Below the pieces are notes generated by a model. That model did no database searches, had not been told where the DNA came from, and saw nothing but the letters and a program-made list of their open reading frames with translations. DNA of 64,000 nt from Aequorivita antarctica (GTDB lineage: Bacteria; Bacteroidota; Bacteroidia; Flavobacteriales; Flavobacteriaceae), in contig NZ_VORT01000005.1 of assembly GCF_007997155.1 (NCBI RefSeq), positions 186,001-250,000 of the forward strand. Direction: 5' to 3'. A program made the position numbers and the translations under genes. Below are positions 17,188-27,100 of this stretch, in pieces (position 1 is the stretch's first letter; each line of letters begins with the position of its first letter).

Positions 17188-17727
17188 ATGAAGCGGTATT
17201 TATGTTTGTTTTTTAGCATTGGATTTTTAATAAATCTATACGGACAAAATGAAGTTAAAGACCTTAAAGATTTAACTAAAACCATGAATTTGGAAGGCAT
17301 CAGAAAAATAGAACTAGATAGTTTTAATAATAGAATTGGACTCGAATTAGGTTTAGCCATTGTTAATTATGCAAAAGCAAAGAATCAAAAAATTGCTGTT
17401 CAAGTTGAAAGACTAAATCACCAGATTTTTCTTTTTATAGATGATGGATTGCCAGCAGACAAGCATAATTGGCTTAGAAGAAAATCGAATGTAGCCAAAC
17501 TTTTCGAACAAAGTTCATTAAGTGTAAAAACGGATTTGATTAATGGCAAAATGACATTAAAAGAAACATTTGCCCTTGATGATGAAGATTATTTAGCAAG
17601 AGGGGGATCAATCCCAATATTTGTGAAAAATGCTGGAATGATAGCAATCGTAACTGTATCTGGACTTCACGATGAAGAGGATCATAAAATAATTATTGAA
17701 GCTTTAAAAGGAAAATACATCAAATAA
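17188..17727 (+). CDS. secreted GlcG/HbpS-like (UPF0303-type) protein
   Basis: A signal peptide (LCLFFSIGFLINLYG) precedes a domain of about 155 residues. It reads GLELGLAIVNYAKAKNQKIAVQV, then IFLFIDDGLPADKHNWLRRKSNVAKLFEQSS, then a glycine-containing GGSIPIFVKNAGMIAIVTVSGLHDEEDHKIIIEAL. This order matches the GlcG/HbpS heme-degrading or UPF0303 fold. Members are usually cytoplasmic or haem-binding; export is unusual here. It lies 10 nt upstream of a T9SS protein gene, so the two are probably co-transcribed. The biochemical role is unproven. Confidence 0.65.
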   Translation: MKRYLCLFFSIGFLINLYGQNEVKDLKDLTKTMNLEGIRKIELDSFNNRIGLELGLAIVNYAKAKNQKIAVQVERLNHQIFLFIDDGLPADKHNWLRRKSNVAKLFEQSSLSVKTDLINGKMTLKETFALDDEDYLARGGSIPIFVKNAGMIAIVTVSGLHDEEDHKIIIEALKGKYIK

Positions 17728-17737
17728 CTGTTCAAGA

Positions 17738-18655
17738 ATGAAAAAAATTACTTTATCAATTTTAGTATCGCTGCTTATATCATTAAGTGCCTTCTCTCAA
17801 AATATTGGATACGGGACTAAGGTAAATAATTCAATAAAAAAACCATTTGAAAGTGGCGAAATATCCAATTTTAATGGGCCTGATGAGGAATGTGATGATA
17901 TCATCACCTGTGATAATTTAGAGAATGGTGTTTTTATTAATGGTGGCTCAGGGCAAAAAGCAGCAATAGATATCCCCATTGATTCCAATACTGAAATTAC
18001 CATTAACCAAATTAAAGTCACACTAAGTAGTGCACTTGAGCCTGGATTTGTGCATTTTAAATTTTATAAAAGTAATGACAGCATTCCTTCTGATCTTTAT
18101 AGGGAAGTACTAAATACAACTATTATAGCTTCTGACAGTATTGGCTATGAACCACGATTTCAATTTGTTATAAGGAATATAACCTTACAATTGGAGGAAC
18201 CTATAATTTTAAATGGAGCAGAAACTATTGATAGATTTTGGATGTCCCCAATTTCTGATGCAGATGCCTGGGCTACAACTGATGGAGTTGACAATGGTGC
18301 AAGTATTACAGGAAAAGCTATTGTTATAGGTGGTGATGGTTTTGATTGGTTTGAATTGGGAACACTAGAAGGCCTTTATGAAATAGATGCGGAGTGTGCT
18401 CTTTTAGGAGTTAAAGAACAAATAATTCCTGGTTTATCTGTTTTTCCGAATCCAACAAGCGATAAATTAAATATTCAATTATCCGACAAATCTACAATTG
18501 TTAAGGCTGAGATTTTCAATATTCATGGTCAAAAAATAAAAGAATTTTTAAATCAAAATGAAAATCTGGATGTTAGCGATCTAAGTAATGGTTTGTATTT
18601 ATGTAAAATACAAACAGTAGACAATCAGGTGTTTGCGATTAAATTTGTGCGATAA
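17738..18655 (+). CDS. secreted protein with T9SS sorting domain
   Basis: A signal peptide (LSILVSLLISLSAFS) is followed by a region of about 200 residues resembling a beta-sandwich: KAAIDIPIDSNTEITINQIKVTLSSALEPGFVHFKFYKSNDSIPS. From about residue 232 a type A T9SS domain appears (LSVFPNPTSDKLNIQL, then IFNIHGQKIKEF and GLYLCKIQT). The N-terminal region is not assigned to a family. It lies 10 nt downstream of the GlcG/HbpS-like gene. Confidence 0.7.
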   Translation: MKKITLSILVSLLISLSAFSQNIGYGTKVNNSIKKPFESGEISNFNGPDEECDDIITCDNLENGVFINGGSGQKAAIDIPIDSNTEITINQIKVTLSSALEPGFVHFKFYKSNDSIPSDLYREVLNTTIIASDSIGYEPRFQFVIRNITLQLEEPIILNGAETIDRFWMSPISDADAWATTDGVDNGASITGKAIVIGGDGFDWFELGTLEGLYEIDAECALLGVKEQIIPGLSVFPNPTSDKLNIQLSDKSTIVKAEIFNIHGQKIKEFLNQNENLDVSDLSNGLYLCKIQTVDNQVFAIKFVR

Positions 18656-18748
18656 GTTAACCACGAAAAGACTATCTATTGATATAAATCCTAAAGCCGA
18701 TTTATTCTTAATCCAAATCATAAACCTCAAGCAAAACCAATAAAAAAA

Positions 18749-19096
18749 ATGAAAATTTTGATTACAATCCTAGGGATTCTAAATGGTGGTTATATGTTAC
18801 TTGATGGAATTTATGTTCTAATGAGAGGAAAATATATAGGCCCCAAAAAAAATGGCGTTTGGTCAATCATTTTCCAGAAATTAAATATTGATGTATTTAA
18901 ACTTGGACCCTTTTTTATCTTATTTGGGCTATTATGGTTTAGTTGGTTATTTGGACTATGGACAAACCAACAGTGGACATTTACTTTCGGAATTGCTATT
19001 TGTATTATGACACTTTGGTATTTGCCAATTGGAACATTTTTTTCTTTAATAATTTTAAGTTTGATAATTTTTTTCAGAAAAAAGATAGGGATATGA
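18749..19096 (+). CDS. small integral membrane protein, 115 aa
   Basis: Three to four hydrophobic helices cover most of the protein (ILITILGILNGGYMLLDGIYVLM, GPFFILFGLLWFSWLFGLW, FTFGIAICIMTLWYLPIGTFFSLIILSLIIFF). No family is recognised with confidence. It stands alone between secreted-protein genes. Confidence 0.6.
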   Translation: MKILITILGILNGGYMLLDGIYVLMRGKYIGPKKNGVWSIIFQKLNIDVFKLGPFFILFGLLWFSWLFGLWTNQQWTFTFGIAICIMTLWYLPIGTFFSLIILSLIIFFRKKIGI

Positions 19097-19171
19097 GAGG
19101 ATTTTGATTGACTTCTCAAACACCAATCGAATTATAAATTTTTAATAATCAATTATTAAAATACTAACGTT

Positions 19172-19948
19172 ATGAAATCATACCTAATTTTATTACCCAT
19201 CCTCTTTGTAGGATTTTTATTAAACGCACAATCCAATGATACCATTTTTATTAAAGCATCAGATTTAAAAACCGAATTTCTAACAAATGGAACTAAACAA
19301 TATTTGGTTTATTTTAAAAACGGTAAGAACGAAAATAGAACCAGTGCACAAATATGGAACCGCACCATTGAAAGAAAGGATTATAACGGAATAAAGGCTA
19401 TAACCATTACCCAGTATTGGGAAAGCTCTGATACAATTGTACATACTACTACTTCTGTAAGTGAGGAAAAGACAATGAGGCCTTTATACCACGATAGTTG
19501 GTATAAAGGTCGTGGTACTACTACTGTTGATTTTTTGAATCAGAAATTAATATTGAATGGAAATGTTATTAGCGAAAATGAAGTAGATGAAAAGAAAAAA
19601 GTGTCGTTAGAAACTTTTAAAAAAGCATTACAGCAAGAAGTATTCAACTGGCATATTGACTTAGAATTTTTTTCAATACTACCCTATAAAAAGGGCGCAA
19701 TATTCGCAATTAAATTTTACGAACCTGGCTACATAAATTTTAAAAATGAGATATATAAAGTAAAAGGGGAAGATGATTTTATTGGTTATGATCAAAAGAG
19801 AATACCGTGTTGGCTATTATCGCATGGAGACAAGGGCAATGAGGAAATTTATTGGGTAAGTAAAGAAACACAAGAAATACTAATGCTCGACCAAGAAATC
19901 AATGGAACATTTTATAGGTATAAAATAAAGCTACCATATACTCCTTAA
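19172..19948 (+). CDS. hypothetical secreted protein, 258 aa
   Basis: A signal peptide (SYLILLPILFVGFLLNA) is followed by a mature region of about 240 residues with alternating strands (GIKAITITQYWESSDTIVHTTTSV, KKGAIFAIKFYEPGYINF, EEIYWVSKETQEILMLDQEI). The pattern is like DUF3108-type periplasmic beta proteins, but I cannot assign it. No catalytic motif is seen. Confidence 0.6.
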   Translation: MKSYLILLPILFVGFLLNAQSNDTIFIKASDLKTEFLTNGTKQYLVYFKNGKNENRTSAQIWNRTIERKDYNGIKAITITQYWESSDTIVHTTTSVSEEKTMRPLYHDSWYKGRGTTTVDFLNQKLILNGNVISENEVDEKKKVSLETFKKALQQEVFNWHIDLEFFSILPYKKGAIFAIKFYEPGYINFKNEIYKVKGEDDFIGYDQKRIPCWLLSHGDKGNEEIYWVSKETQEILMLDQEINGTFYRYKIKLPYTP

Positions 19949-20038
19949 TTTCTATTAAGAGAAATAAATTATAAAGCATAATTCAATACTTTAAATAGTG
20001 TTGATTTAAATAGAAAAGAAGTTATTACAGAATCGAAA

Positions 20039-20479
20039 ATGATAATCAGAAGAGCAGAAATCGGCGACATAAAGCAAATCCAGATAGTGAGAAATTCAGT
20101 TAAGGAAAATACACTTTCAAATCCCAATTTGGTAACCGATAAAGACTGTGAAGAATTTATAATGCAACGGGGAAGGGGATGGGTATGTGAAATTGACAAT
20201 AAGATTATCGGGTTTTCAATAGTCGATCTAAAAGATAACAATATCTGGGCGCTATTTTTAATGCCAGAATTTGAACGGCAAGGCATTGGAAGAAAACTTC
20301 ACGACGTGATGCTCAATTGGTATTTTGACCATACACGAACCAATTTGTGGTTAGGTACAAACCCAGAAACGAGAGCTGAAATGTTTTATAGAAATGCAGG
20401 ATGGAATGAAATAGGCACACATGGGATTGACGAAATAAAGTTTGAAATGAGCTATGAAAACTGGATAAAGAACATTTAA
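20039..20479 (+). CDS. GNAT family N-acetyltransferase
   Basis: The protein has 146 residues with the GNAT fold. It shows an N-terminal strand MIIRRAEIGDIKQIQIVRNSV, a central strand WVCEIDNKIIGFSIVDL, and then IWALFLMPEFERQGIGRKLHDVML, where RQGIGRKL is the acetyl-CoA pyrophosphate loop (Q/RxxGxG/A). The tail FYRNAGWNEIG is the usual C-terminal strand. The acceptor is unknown. It is monocistronic. Confidence 0.9.
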   Translation: MIIRRAEIGDIKQIQIVRNSVKENTLSNPNLVTDKDCEEFIMQRGRGWVCEIDNKIIGFSIVDLKDNNIWALFLMPEFERQGIGRKLHDVMLNWYFDHTRTNLWLGTNPETRAEMFYRNAGWNEIGTHGIDEIKFEMSYENWIKNI

Positions 20480-20561
20480 TAAAATATTATTAAGTAGACA
20501 CTAAACTTATAGTGATAAGTAGTAAGACAGTTATATCATCAACTATTTAAAAAATAAAGAC

Positions 20562-20999
20562 ATGAACCCGAACAAAACAACAAAAGGCAATTTAAAAGAC
20601 TTTAAAATCAACGTAAAAATAAAGTTGTCTGCACTATGGGCATCAGTAACACTTTGCATGTTATATGGTGATTATTTTGAATTATATGTACCTAATAAAG
20701 TTGCTGGTCTTATAAGCGGTGTAAATATATTGGACAGTCCGGTAAAATTGTTTGCCGCCTCAGTTCTTTTGGCAATTCCATCAGTTATGGTTTTTTTATC
20801 TATTCTCCTTAAGCCTAAAGCAAATAGAATCTTGAATCTCTTGTTTGGATTTTTGTTTGCAGCAATGATGTTATTAATTGCTTTAACCTCTATGGTGCCC
20901 TGGAGAATGTTTTACGTTTTTCTCGCTTTTCTGGAAAGTTTCATTACCATTTTGATAATTGGGTATGCATGGAAATGGCCCAAAAAACAAACAGACTAA
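20562..20999 (+). CDS. DUF6326-like membrane protein
   Basis: The protein has 145 residues and four transmembrane helices. After a short charged N-terminus come LSALWASVTLCMLYGDYFELYVP, a segment matching the head of DUF6326 proteins as I remember it, and then helices at FAASVLLAIPSVMVFLSILL, NLLFGFLFAAMMLLIALTSM and MFYVFLAFLESFITILIIGYAW. The function is unknown. Confidence 0.65.
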   Translation: MNPNKTTKGNLKDFKINVKIKLSALWASVTLCMLYGDYFELYVPNKVAGLISGVNILDSPVKLFAASVLLAIPSVMVFLSILLKPKANRILNLLFGFLFAAMMLLIALTSMVPWRMFYVFLAFLESFITILIIGYAWKWPKKQTD

Positions 21000-21012
21000 T
21001 CAGTTAATTAGG

Positions 21013-21293
21013 ATTATTTATTTGAAAAATTTCAGGCAAGAAATGTGGATTGATAATGAAACTATAAAGCCGCATAATACTATTGAATTAACATAACTAT
21101 TCTGGAATACCACCAATGAATAACCCCTTTTTTTAAAGATGGTATTTATTAGGAGGCAGACTATCGGAACAATTTAGTGCAAATTGGACTATATAGCGAA
21201 GCGCTAAAAAAAGAATTGTAGAGCGGCAAGATTAATACACTAAACAAGGGTTTAAAATTTAAATATAAAATTAATTTGAATACTAATAAATAA
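21013..21293 (+). pseudogene. possible decayed gene remnant
   Basis: Translation gives coding-like peptide in two frames joined across a CCCC-T7 run at about 21124-21134. The first is IIYLKNFRQEMWIDNETIKP followed by HNTIELT. The second contains EADYRNNLVQIGLYSEALKK and later INTLNKGLKFKYKI. Four internal stops occur, and each is a TAA or TAG that could have been Tyr. The parent family is not recognised. The region is otherwise just the leader of the next gene. Confidence 0.3.
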
Positions 21294-21303
21294 AAATGAA
21301 TAA

Positions 21304-23886
21304 ATGAGAAAAATTACAGTTTTAATGGGCATAATGTTGCTGGGTTTGTCAAGTTGGCAAGCCGCAGCACAATTTTTAGAAAGTTTCGATGTGGAAATTC
21401 CTAGTGAATGGACAGTTATTGATAATGATGGTCAGGGAGGAACTTGGCAATTTAATCCAGGAGATGGCTATCGAGGGGATGGGGGAGTTCGTATTAATTA
21501 TGAAACAAATGCGCATGATGATTATTTAATTTCACCCCAATTTGTTGTGACCCCAGGAGTTTCAGACCTTGTTTCCTTCTTTGCAGGAGGAACTGGCTTA
21601 AGATTTCCGGAATCTTTTGAGGTTAAATTGTCTACTACAGGTACAAATCCTGGCGATTTTAGAGATTTATTAGGCTCAGAAACTACAATTTCTGATGTAG
21701 ATGATTTTGGTGAATACATTAACTATACTTATAATCTTTCCGCCTATAATGGGCAGTCTGTTCATATAGCAGTAGTGGCCACAGCTACTGCAGCTTTTCA
21801 TCTTTATGTAGATGAATTCTCTGTTTCGGCCTTGCCGCCGTGTCCCAAGCCTACAAATATCAGTATTGAGAATTTGACAGCTACATCATTAGATCTAGAT
21901 TGGGCTCTAGGAGCGACAGAAAGTGAATGGGAAGTTAAATATGGCCCAAAAGGTTTCGATCCAGTTACTGAAGGCAGTTTAATGTCAGTTACAGGATCTC
22001 CAAATACTACCATATTAGATTTAGAGCCTGGAACTATTCAAGACATTTATGTTAAAGCCTTATGCGGCAGCGGCAATGGTGAGAGTAAATTTGCAGGACC
22101 GTCCAGATTTTTTACTCCTTGCGTAGCGGCAACACTACCTTTTTTCGAAGGCTTTGAAAATGGATATTCGCACAATGATGACTTAGGTGGATGTTGGACA
22201 CAGGAATTAGTGAATAATACCTATTGGAAAGTCAATAACTCTATTACTGCCGACAACAGAGCTCCACGAACCGGAAACTGGGATATATATCTACCTAAGG
22301 GCAGTGATACTTGGATGTTTTATCCAATAGAAGTACAAGCTGGTATTAATTATACACTTACCTTCTATGCTAGACAGAGCAATGTTTCGGGATCAAATCT
22401 ATCTGCAAGCTATGGCATTTCAGGAACTGCTAGAGATATGGTCAATGAAATTATTCCTATTACTGAAATAACGGATGGCGACTACCAAGAAGTTAGCGGG
22501 ACATTTACAACTACAACATCAGGGGTTGTTTATATTGGAATTTTAGGACATTTAGATGGTGGTTTTTTTCCTGTGTATATGGCTATGGATGATATTTCCA
22601 TTACTGAAACACCCGCTTGTTCAAAACCAACAAGTTTACGGGTTGATTCAACTACCTCTATATCCGCTGATATGAGTTGGACACCAAGGGGTAATGAATC
22701 TGAATGGCTTTTAAAATATGGAGAACCAGGTTTTGATCCTGCCATAGATGGAACTTCAGTCCAAGTAAGTAACAATCCAAATACAACCATTACTGATCTT
22801 ATTCCAGCACATATTTATAGTGTTTATGTACAAGCACAATGTGGTGGTTCTGATGGTGACAGTTTTTTTGCTGGCCCCATAACTATGAAGACCCGCCCTG
22901 TTAATGACGAATTGTGTAATGCAATACCTTTGATTGTTGATGGGGGTTGTGTCGGCAGCAGTTTCTCAAATGTTGGTGGCACCTTGGAAATAAATGAACC
23001 TCAAGGCAGTTGTTTTCAAGCTGCAGGGGATCAAACAGTTTGGTTTAGTTTTGTAGCTCCGTTGAGTGGTGAGGTTACTGTTACTACAGACTTTGAAGGA
23101 GGCACATTGGAAGATACAGAAGTTGCTGTATATGAAGCTCCAACAAATTGTGGAAATCTAGCTACTTTAGGTATTGAAGTGGGTTGCGATGAAGATGGCG
23201 GAAATACTGGAATGGGATTTTTATCTGTTGTAACATTAACTGGGTTAACTGCTGGTAATGCTTATTATGTTCAGGTTAATGGTTTTATTAGTTTTGGTGA
23301 TGGAACAATGGAAGGTTCATTTTGTATTGAAGTAAATAATGATGGCATTGATTGCCCTCAACCAACAGATATTTCAGTTAGTAATGTTACTGAAAACACG
23401 GCCGATGTAAGCTGGACAGCTGGAGGTAGTGAAACCGAATGGGAAATTAAATACGGAGCGCCAGGTTTTGATCCCGAAATTACAGGCATTAGTGTTATGG
23501 ATAATGATGGAGTTCTTGGTGAAACCATAAACAACCTCGATCCTGATACAATATACGATCTTTATGTTCGTGCTGTCTGCAATTCTGATATCAAAAGTAA
23601 TTTCACTGGGCCTGAAACTTTTAATACCATGGCACTCTCAATAACAGAAGAGAACTTTGGCCAATTCAGATATTTTCCGAATCCAGCAACCAATCAACTT
23701 ACCTTAAAGGCAAATAGTCCTATAGAAAAGGTGCAAATTTATAATTTGTTGGGTCAAAATATTATGGAGATTATGGAAAATGCTCTTCAATTGGAAGTAA
23801 ATACCAGTGCCATGATGCCAGGGTTGTATTTTATGAAAGTAACAATTAATGGTGGTCAAAAAACATTTAGAGTGATAAAAGATTAA
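21304..23886 (+). CDS. choice-of-anchor J / fibronectin type III protein with T9SS sorting domain
   Basis: The protein has 860 residues and a signal peptide (GLSSWQAAA). Domains in order: a choice-of-anchor J-like jelly roll at about 22-175 (FDVEIPSEWTVIDNDGQGGTW); FnIII 1 at about 178-270; a second jelly roll at 275-435 (FFEGFENGYSHN); FnIII 2 at 437-530; a PPC-like beta domain at 535-680 (NDELCNAIPLIVDGGC); FnIII 3 at 685-775; and a type A T9SS domain from about 785 (FRYFPNPATNQLTLKA). The three FnIII units share the sequence E-W-x-x-K-Y-G-x-x-G-F-D-P and are internal duplicates. It is a surface adhesin-like protein. A strong hairpin follows the stop. Confidence 0.85.
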   Translation: MRKITVLMGIMLLGLSSWQAAAQFLESFDVEIPSEWTVIDNDGQGGTWQFNPGDGYRGDGGVRINYETNAHDDYLISPQFVVTPGVSDLVSFFAGGTGLRFPESFEVKLSTTGTNPGDFRDLLGSETTISDVDDFGEYINYTYNLSAYNGQSVHIAVVATATAAFHLYVDEFSVSALPPCPKPTNISIENLTATSLDLDWALGATESEWEVKYGPKGFDPVTEGSLMSVTGSPNTTILDLEPGTIQDIYVKALCGSGNGESKFAGPSRFFTPCVAATLPFFEGFENGYSHNDDLGGCWTQELVNNTYWKVNNSITADNRAPRTGNWDIYLPKGSDTWMFYPIEVQAGINYTLTFYARQSNVSGSNLSASYGISGTARDMVNEIIPITEITDGDYQEVSGTFTTTTSGVVYIGILGHLDGGFFPVYMAMDDISITETPACSKPTSLRVDSTTSISADMSWTPRGNESEWLLKYGEPGFDPAIDGTSVQVSNNPNTTITDLIPAHIYSVYVQAQCGGSDGDSFFAGPITMKTRPVNDELCNAIPLIVDGGCVGSSFSNVGGTLEINEPQGSCFQAAGDQTVWFSFVAPLSGEVTVTTDFEGGTLEDTEVAVYEAPTNCGNLATLGIEVGCDEDGGNTGMGFLSVVTLTGLTAGNAYYVQVNGFISFGDGTMEGSFCIEVNNDGIDCPQPTDISVSNVTENTADVSWTAGGSETEWEIKYGAPGFDPEITGISVMDNDGVLGETINNLDPDTIYDLYVRAVCNSDIKSNFTGPETFNTMALSITEENFGQFRYFPNPATNQLTLKANSPIEKVQIYNLLGQNIMEIMENALQLEVNTSAMMPGLYFMKVTINGGQKTFRVIKD

Positions 23887-24191
23887 ATCCTTTTTCATTC
23901 CTAAATAAGATATACAAAAAATATTTTCCACCCTAAGTTCTTTTTAGATACTGCTTTTACAGCAGTATCTAAAAAGATTCTGTACAGTTTCTGAAAGAAA
24001 TCTCGTGCTTAAATTCCTTAACTTTTTTATAAAAGAGTTCGTAGGGTGGATTTTATATACTTGTTAATCTCAGGAGCAACAGCTCTTTTGAATTCTTTTA
24101 AATAGTATGAATCATTCTAAAATTTTATACTCTGATAATAGGTATGCTCTATGTTTTCTAATCTAATAAATTTTAACAAAATCCCAAATCT
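23887..24191. other. intergenic; terminator plus leader of the HYR gene
   Basis: This is just over 300 bases. It holds the hairpin at 23940-23976 and the promoter region of the HYR-repeat gene. No ORF of coding character or RNA gene was seen. Confidence 0.5.
23940..23976 (+). terminator. 16-bp perfect stem-loop after the FnIII gene
   Basis: CTTTTTAGATACTGCT (23940-23955) pairs perfectly with its complement at 23961-23976 around a 5-nt loop. It lies 54 nt after the stop. There is no long T run after it, so it may stabilise the mRNA as well as terminate it. Confidence 0.7.
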
Positions 24192-27100
24192 ATGAACAAA
24201 TTTACCTTTGGTTTTGCTCTTATGGCAATGCTATTCTTCAATTTTTTAATTGCTCAAAATGAACCACCTGATTTTCCAGGTTCGGGAACTGGCCCTTCAT
24301 TTAACCTTGCTGTAGGAGCCAATACATATACTGGTACCGTAACTAGTCCAGGTGATACAAGGGATAATTTCCAGATTGTTGTAGGGGCTGGTCAAACAGT
24401 TACCAGTATCACTGCTTCTGTTTCTACAAATGGAAATCCCAGCGGATTTTTTTTAGTAGGTCTTGGATCAGTAAGCTTTCCCGGAGGTAATATAACCCCC
24501 GTGCCTTCAGCTCCAGGTACCTATCAGGTTATTGTTGGTGGTGATTTCGCATTAGGTAATAATTGGACCCTCACGGTAAATGTTACAGGAGGTCCTCCAC
24601 CATGTAACAATCCCACGGTTCCTATTGTTACGGCAACTCCAAATAAGGTATGCCCTGGCGGTAGCGCAACTCTTAATATCACTGGGTCATTGAATGATGC
24701 CACCTCTTGGGCTATTTATACAGGTTCTTGCGGAGGCACTCTTGTGGGAACGACATCTACAAATTCTTTTACAGTAAACCCTGGAAACCCAGCAACAACT
24801 TATTATGTGCGTGGGGAAGGTGGCTGTGTATCTCCTGGTTCTTGCGGAAGTGTAACTGTTAGCAGCGTTGATAATACACTCCCCATTCCTGTTTGCCAAA
24901 ATATTACGGTACAGCTAAATGCCTCTGGAACTGCAAGTATTGTTGCTTCTGACGTAGATGCTGGTAGCATAGATAATTGTGGAATAGCCTCACGCACGGT
25001 AAGTCCAAATTCTTTCAATTGCTCTAATATTGGGGGTAATACAGTTACACTAACCGTAACGGATAATAGTGGAAATGTAGCTACTTGTAATGCAACTGTA
25101 ACTGTTCAAGATACAATTGCCCCACAAATAACCTGTATAGGTAACATAAATGTAAATAACGATGCTACTGTTTGTGGAGCATTGGTAACATATTTAATTC
25201 CTACTGTAACCGATAATTGTAGTGCTACGGTAACCCAAACAGATACTAGTGGTTTATCGAGCGGAAGTATGTTTCCCATAGGCACTACAACATTACAATA
25301 TACGGCCATAGACCCAAGTGGTAACAATGATAGCTGCTCTTTTACAGTAACAGTAATTGATAATGAAAATCCAGTTATCAATTGCCTAGTAAGTATTACC
25401 CAAAATAACGATCCGGGCGTATGCGGTGCGGTAATAACTTTTACTGCTCCTGTTGGAACAGATAATTGCTCAGGTTCAGCTACCACCCAAACTGCTGGCC
25501 TTCCATCAGGAAGTACTTTCCCAGTGGGAACAACTATGAATACATTCGTAGTTACTGATCCCTCAGGCAATACCTCTACCTGTATTTTTGATGTAACGAT
25601 TAACGATACCGAAGCACCAACAATTACTTGCCCTGGAGATATTACACAAGATAATGATCTTGGAGTTTGTGGTGCTGAAGTTAATTATAATGTAGCTATT
25701 TCAGATAATTGTAGCGCAGGAGCTTCTGGATCACAAACATTTACGTATACAGGTGTTCTAGAAAATTGGATAGTTCCTGCTGGTGTTACCAGTATCACCG
25801 TTGAGGCTTTTGGCGCTCAAGGGGGAAGCACCATTGGCGGTTTAGGAGCTTATATGAAAGGAGATTTTTCAGTCACTCCTGGAAACCAATTAAAAATATT
25901 GGTTGGTCAACAAGGTCTAGTTGATTATGGCTATGGCGGCGGCGGCGGAAGCTTTGTAACTACAGATACCGATGCACCCTTAGTTATTGCAGGTGGTGGC
26001 GGTGGAGCTGAGCATGACAATTCATTTCCTGGTTATGATGCTGTTATTACTTCTGATGGGATGAGTGTAGAAAATGCAAATGGCGGTACCGCTGGAAGCG
26101 GTGGTGAACTAGGAAACCCAAATACATCTGGATGTGGTTGGTCTGGTTCTGGTGGAGCAGGTTTACTCGGTAATGGAGGAGCATCAGCAGATGGTGGAGG
26201 TTTTGCCTTTGTAAACGGCGGAACTGGTGGTACAGATCCTTCTGGAAGTTGTGTAGTAGGTGGTAGTGGTGGCTTTGGTGGTGGCGGTGCTGGCGGAAAT
26301 GCTGGCGGCGGCGGCGGCGGATACTCTGGAGGAGCAGGTGGCGCAAACCTTGGATTAGTTCCTAACCGCGGTGGTGGTGGCGGTGGATCTCTAAATACAG
26401 GCACTAATCAAACTAATACTGCAGGAGCTAGATCAGGCAACGGTGAAGTTAATATTACTTGGAATATGGGCGTGGAACCTAACCAAACCGCTGGACTTCC
26501 TTCAGGAAGCACATTCCCAGTCGGAACTACAACCAATACGTTCGTTGTAACAGATTCAGCGGGAAACACGGCCACCTGTAGTTTTGATGTTACAGTAAAT
26601 GATACTGAAGCTCCAGAAATCACTTGCCCTGGAAATATTACCCAAGACAATGACCTTGGAATTTGCGGTGCTGTGATAACATATACCGCTCCAGTTGGTA
26701 CTGATAATTGTTCAGGCGCAACCACAACTCAAACAGCTGGTTTGGCTTCAGGCGAAACTTTTCCTGTAGGAACCACAACAAATACATTTGTCGTTACTGA
26801 TGCTTCAGGCAATTCGTCAACTTGCAGTTTTGATGTAATTATTAATGATAATGAAGCCCCAGTGGCCAATTGCGCCGCACCATTTACGGTTCAACTAGAT
26901 GCTAATGGAATGGTGAGTATTACAGTTGGCGATATAGACAACGGTTCTACTGACAATTGTGTCATTGCTAACACGAGCATTGACGTTACCGACTTTACCT
27001 GTGCGGATGTTGGCGACAACAACGTAACACTTACTGTAACCGATGTAAACGGAAACAGTTCAACCTGTACAACTGTTGTAACAGTAGAAGATAATGTTGC

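Noticed and set aside
26033-26404. Proline-rich antisense ORF under the Gly-rich domain
   Set aside because: It is an automatic consequence of GGX codons read on the other strand.
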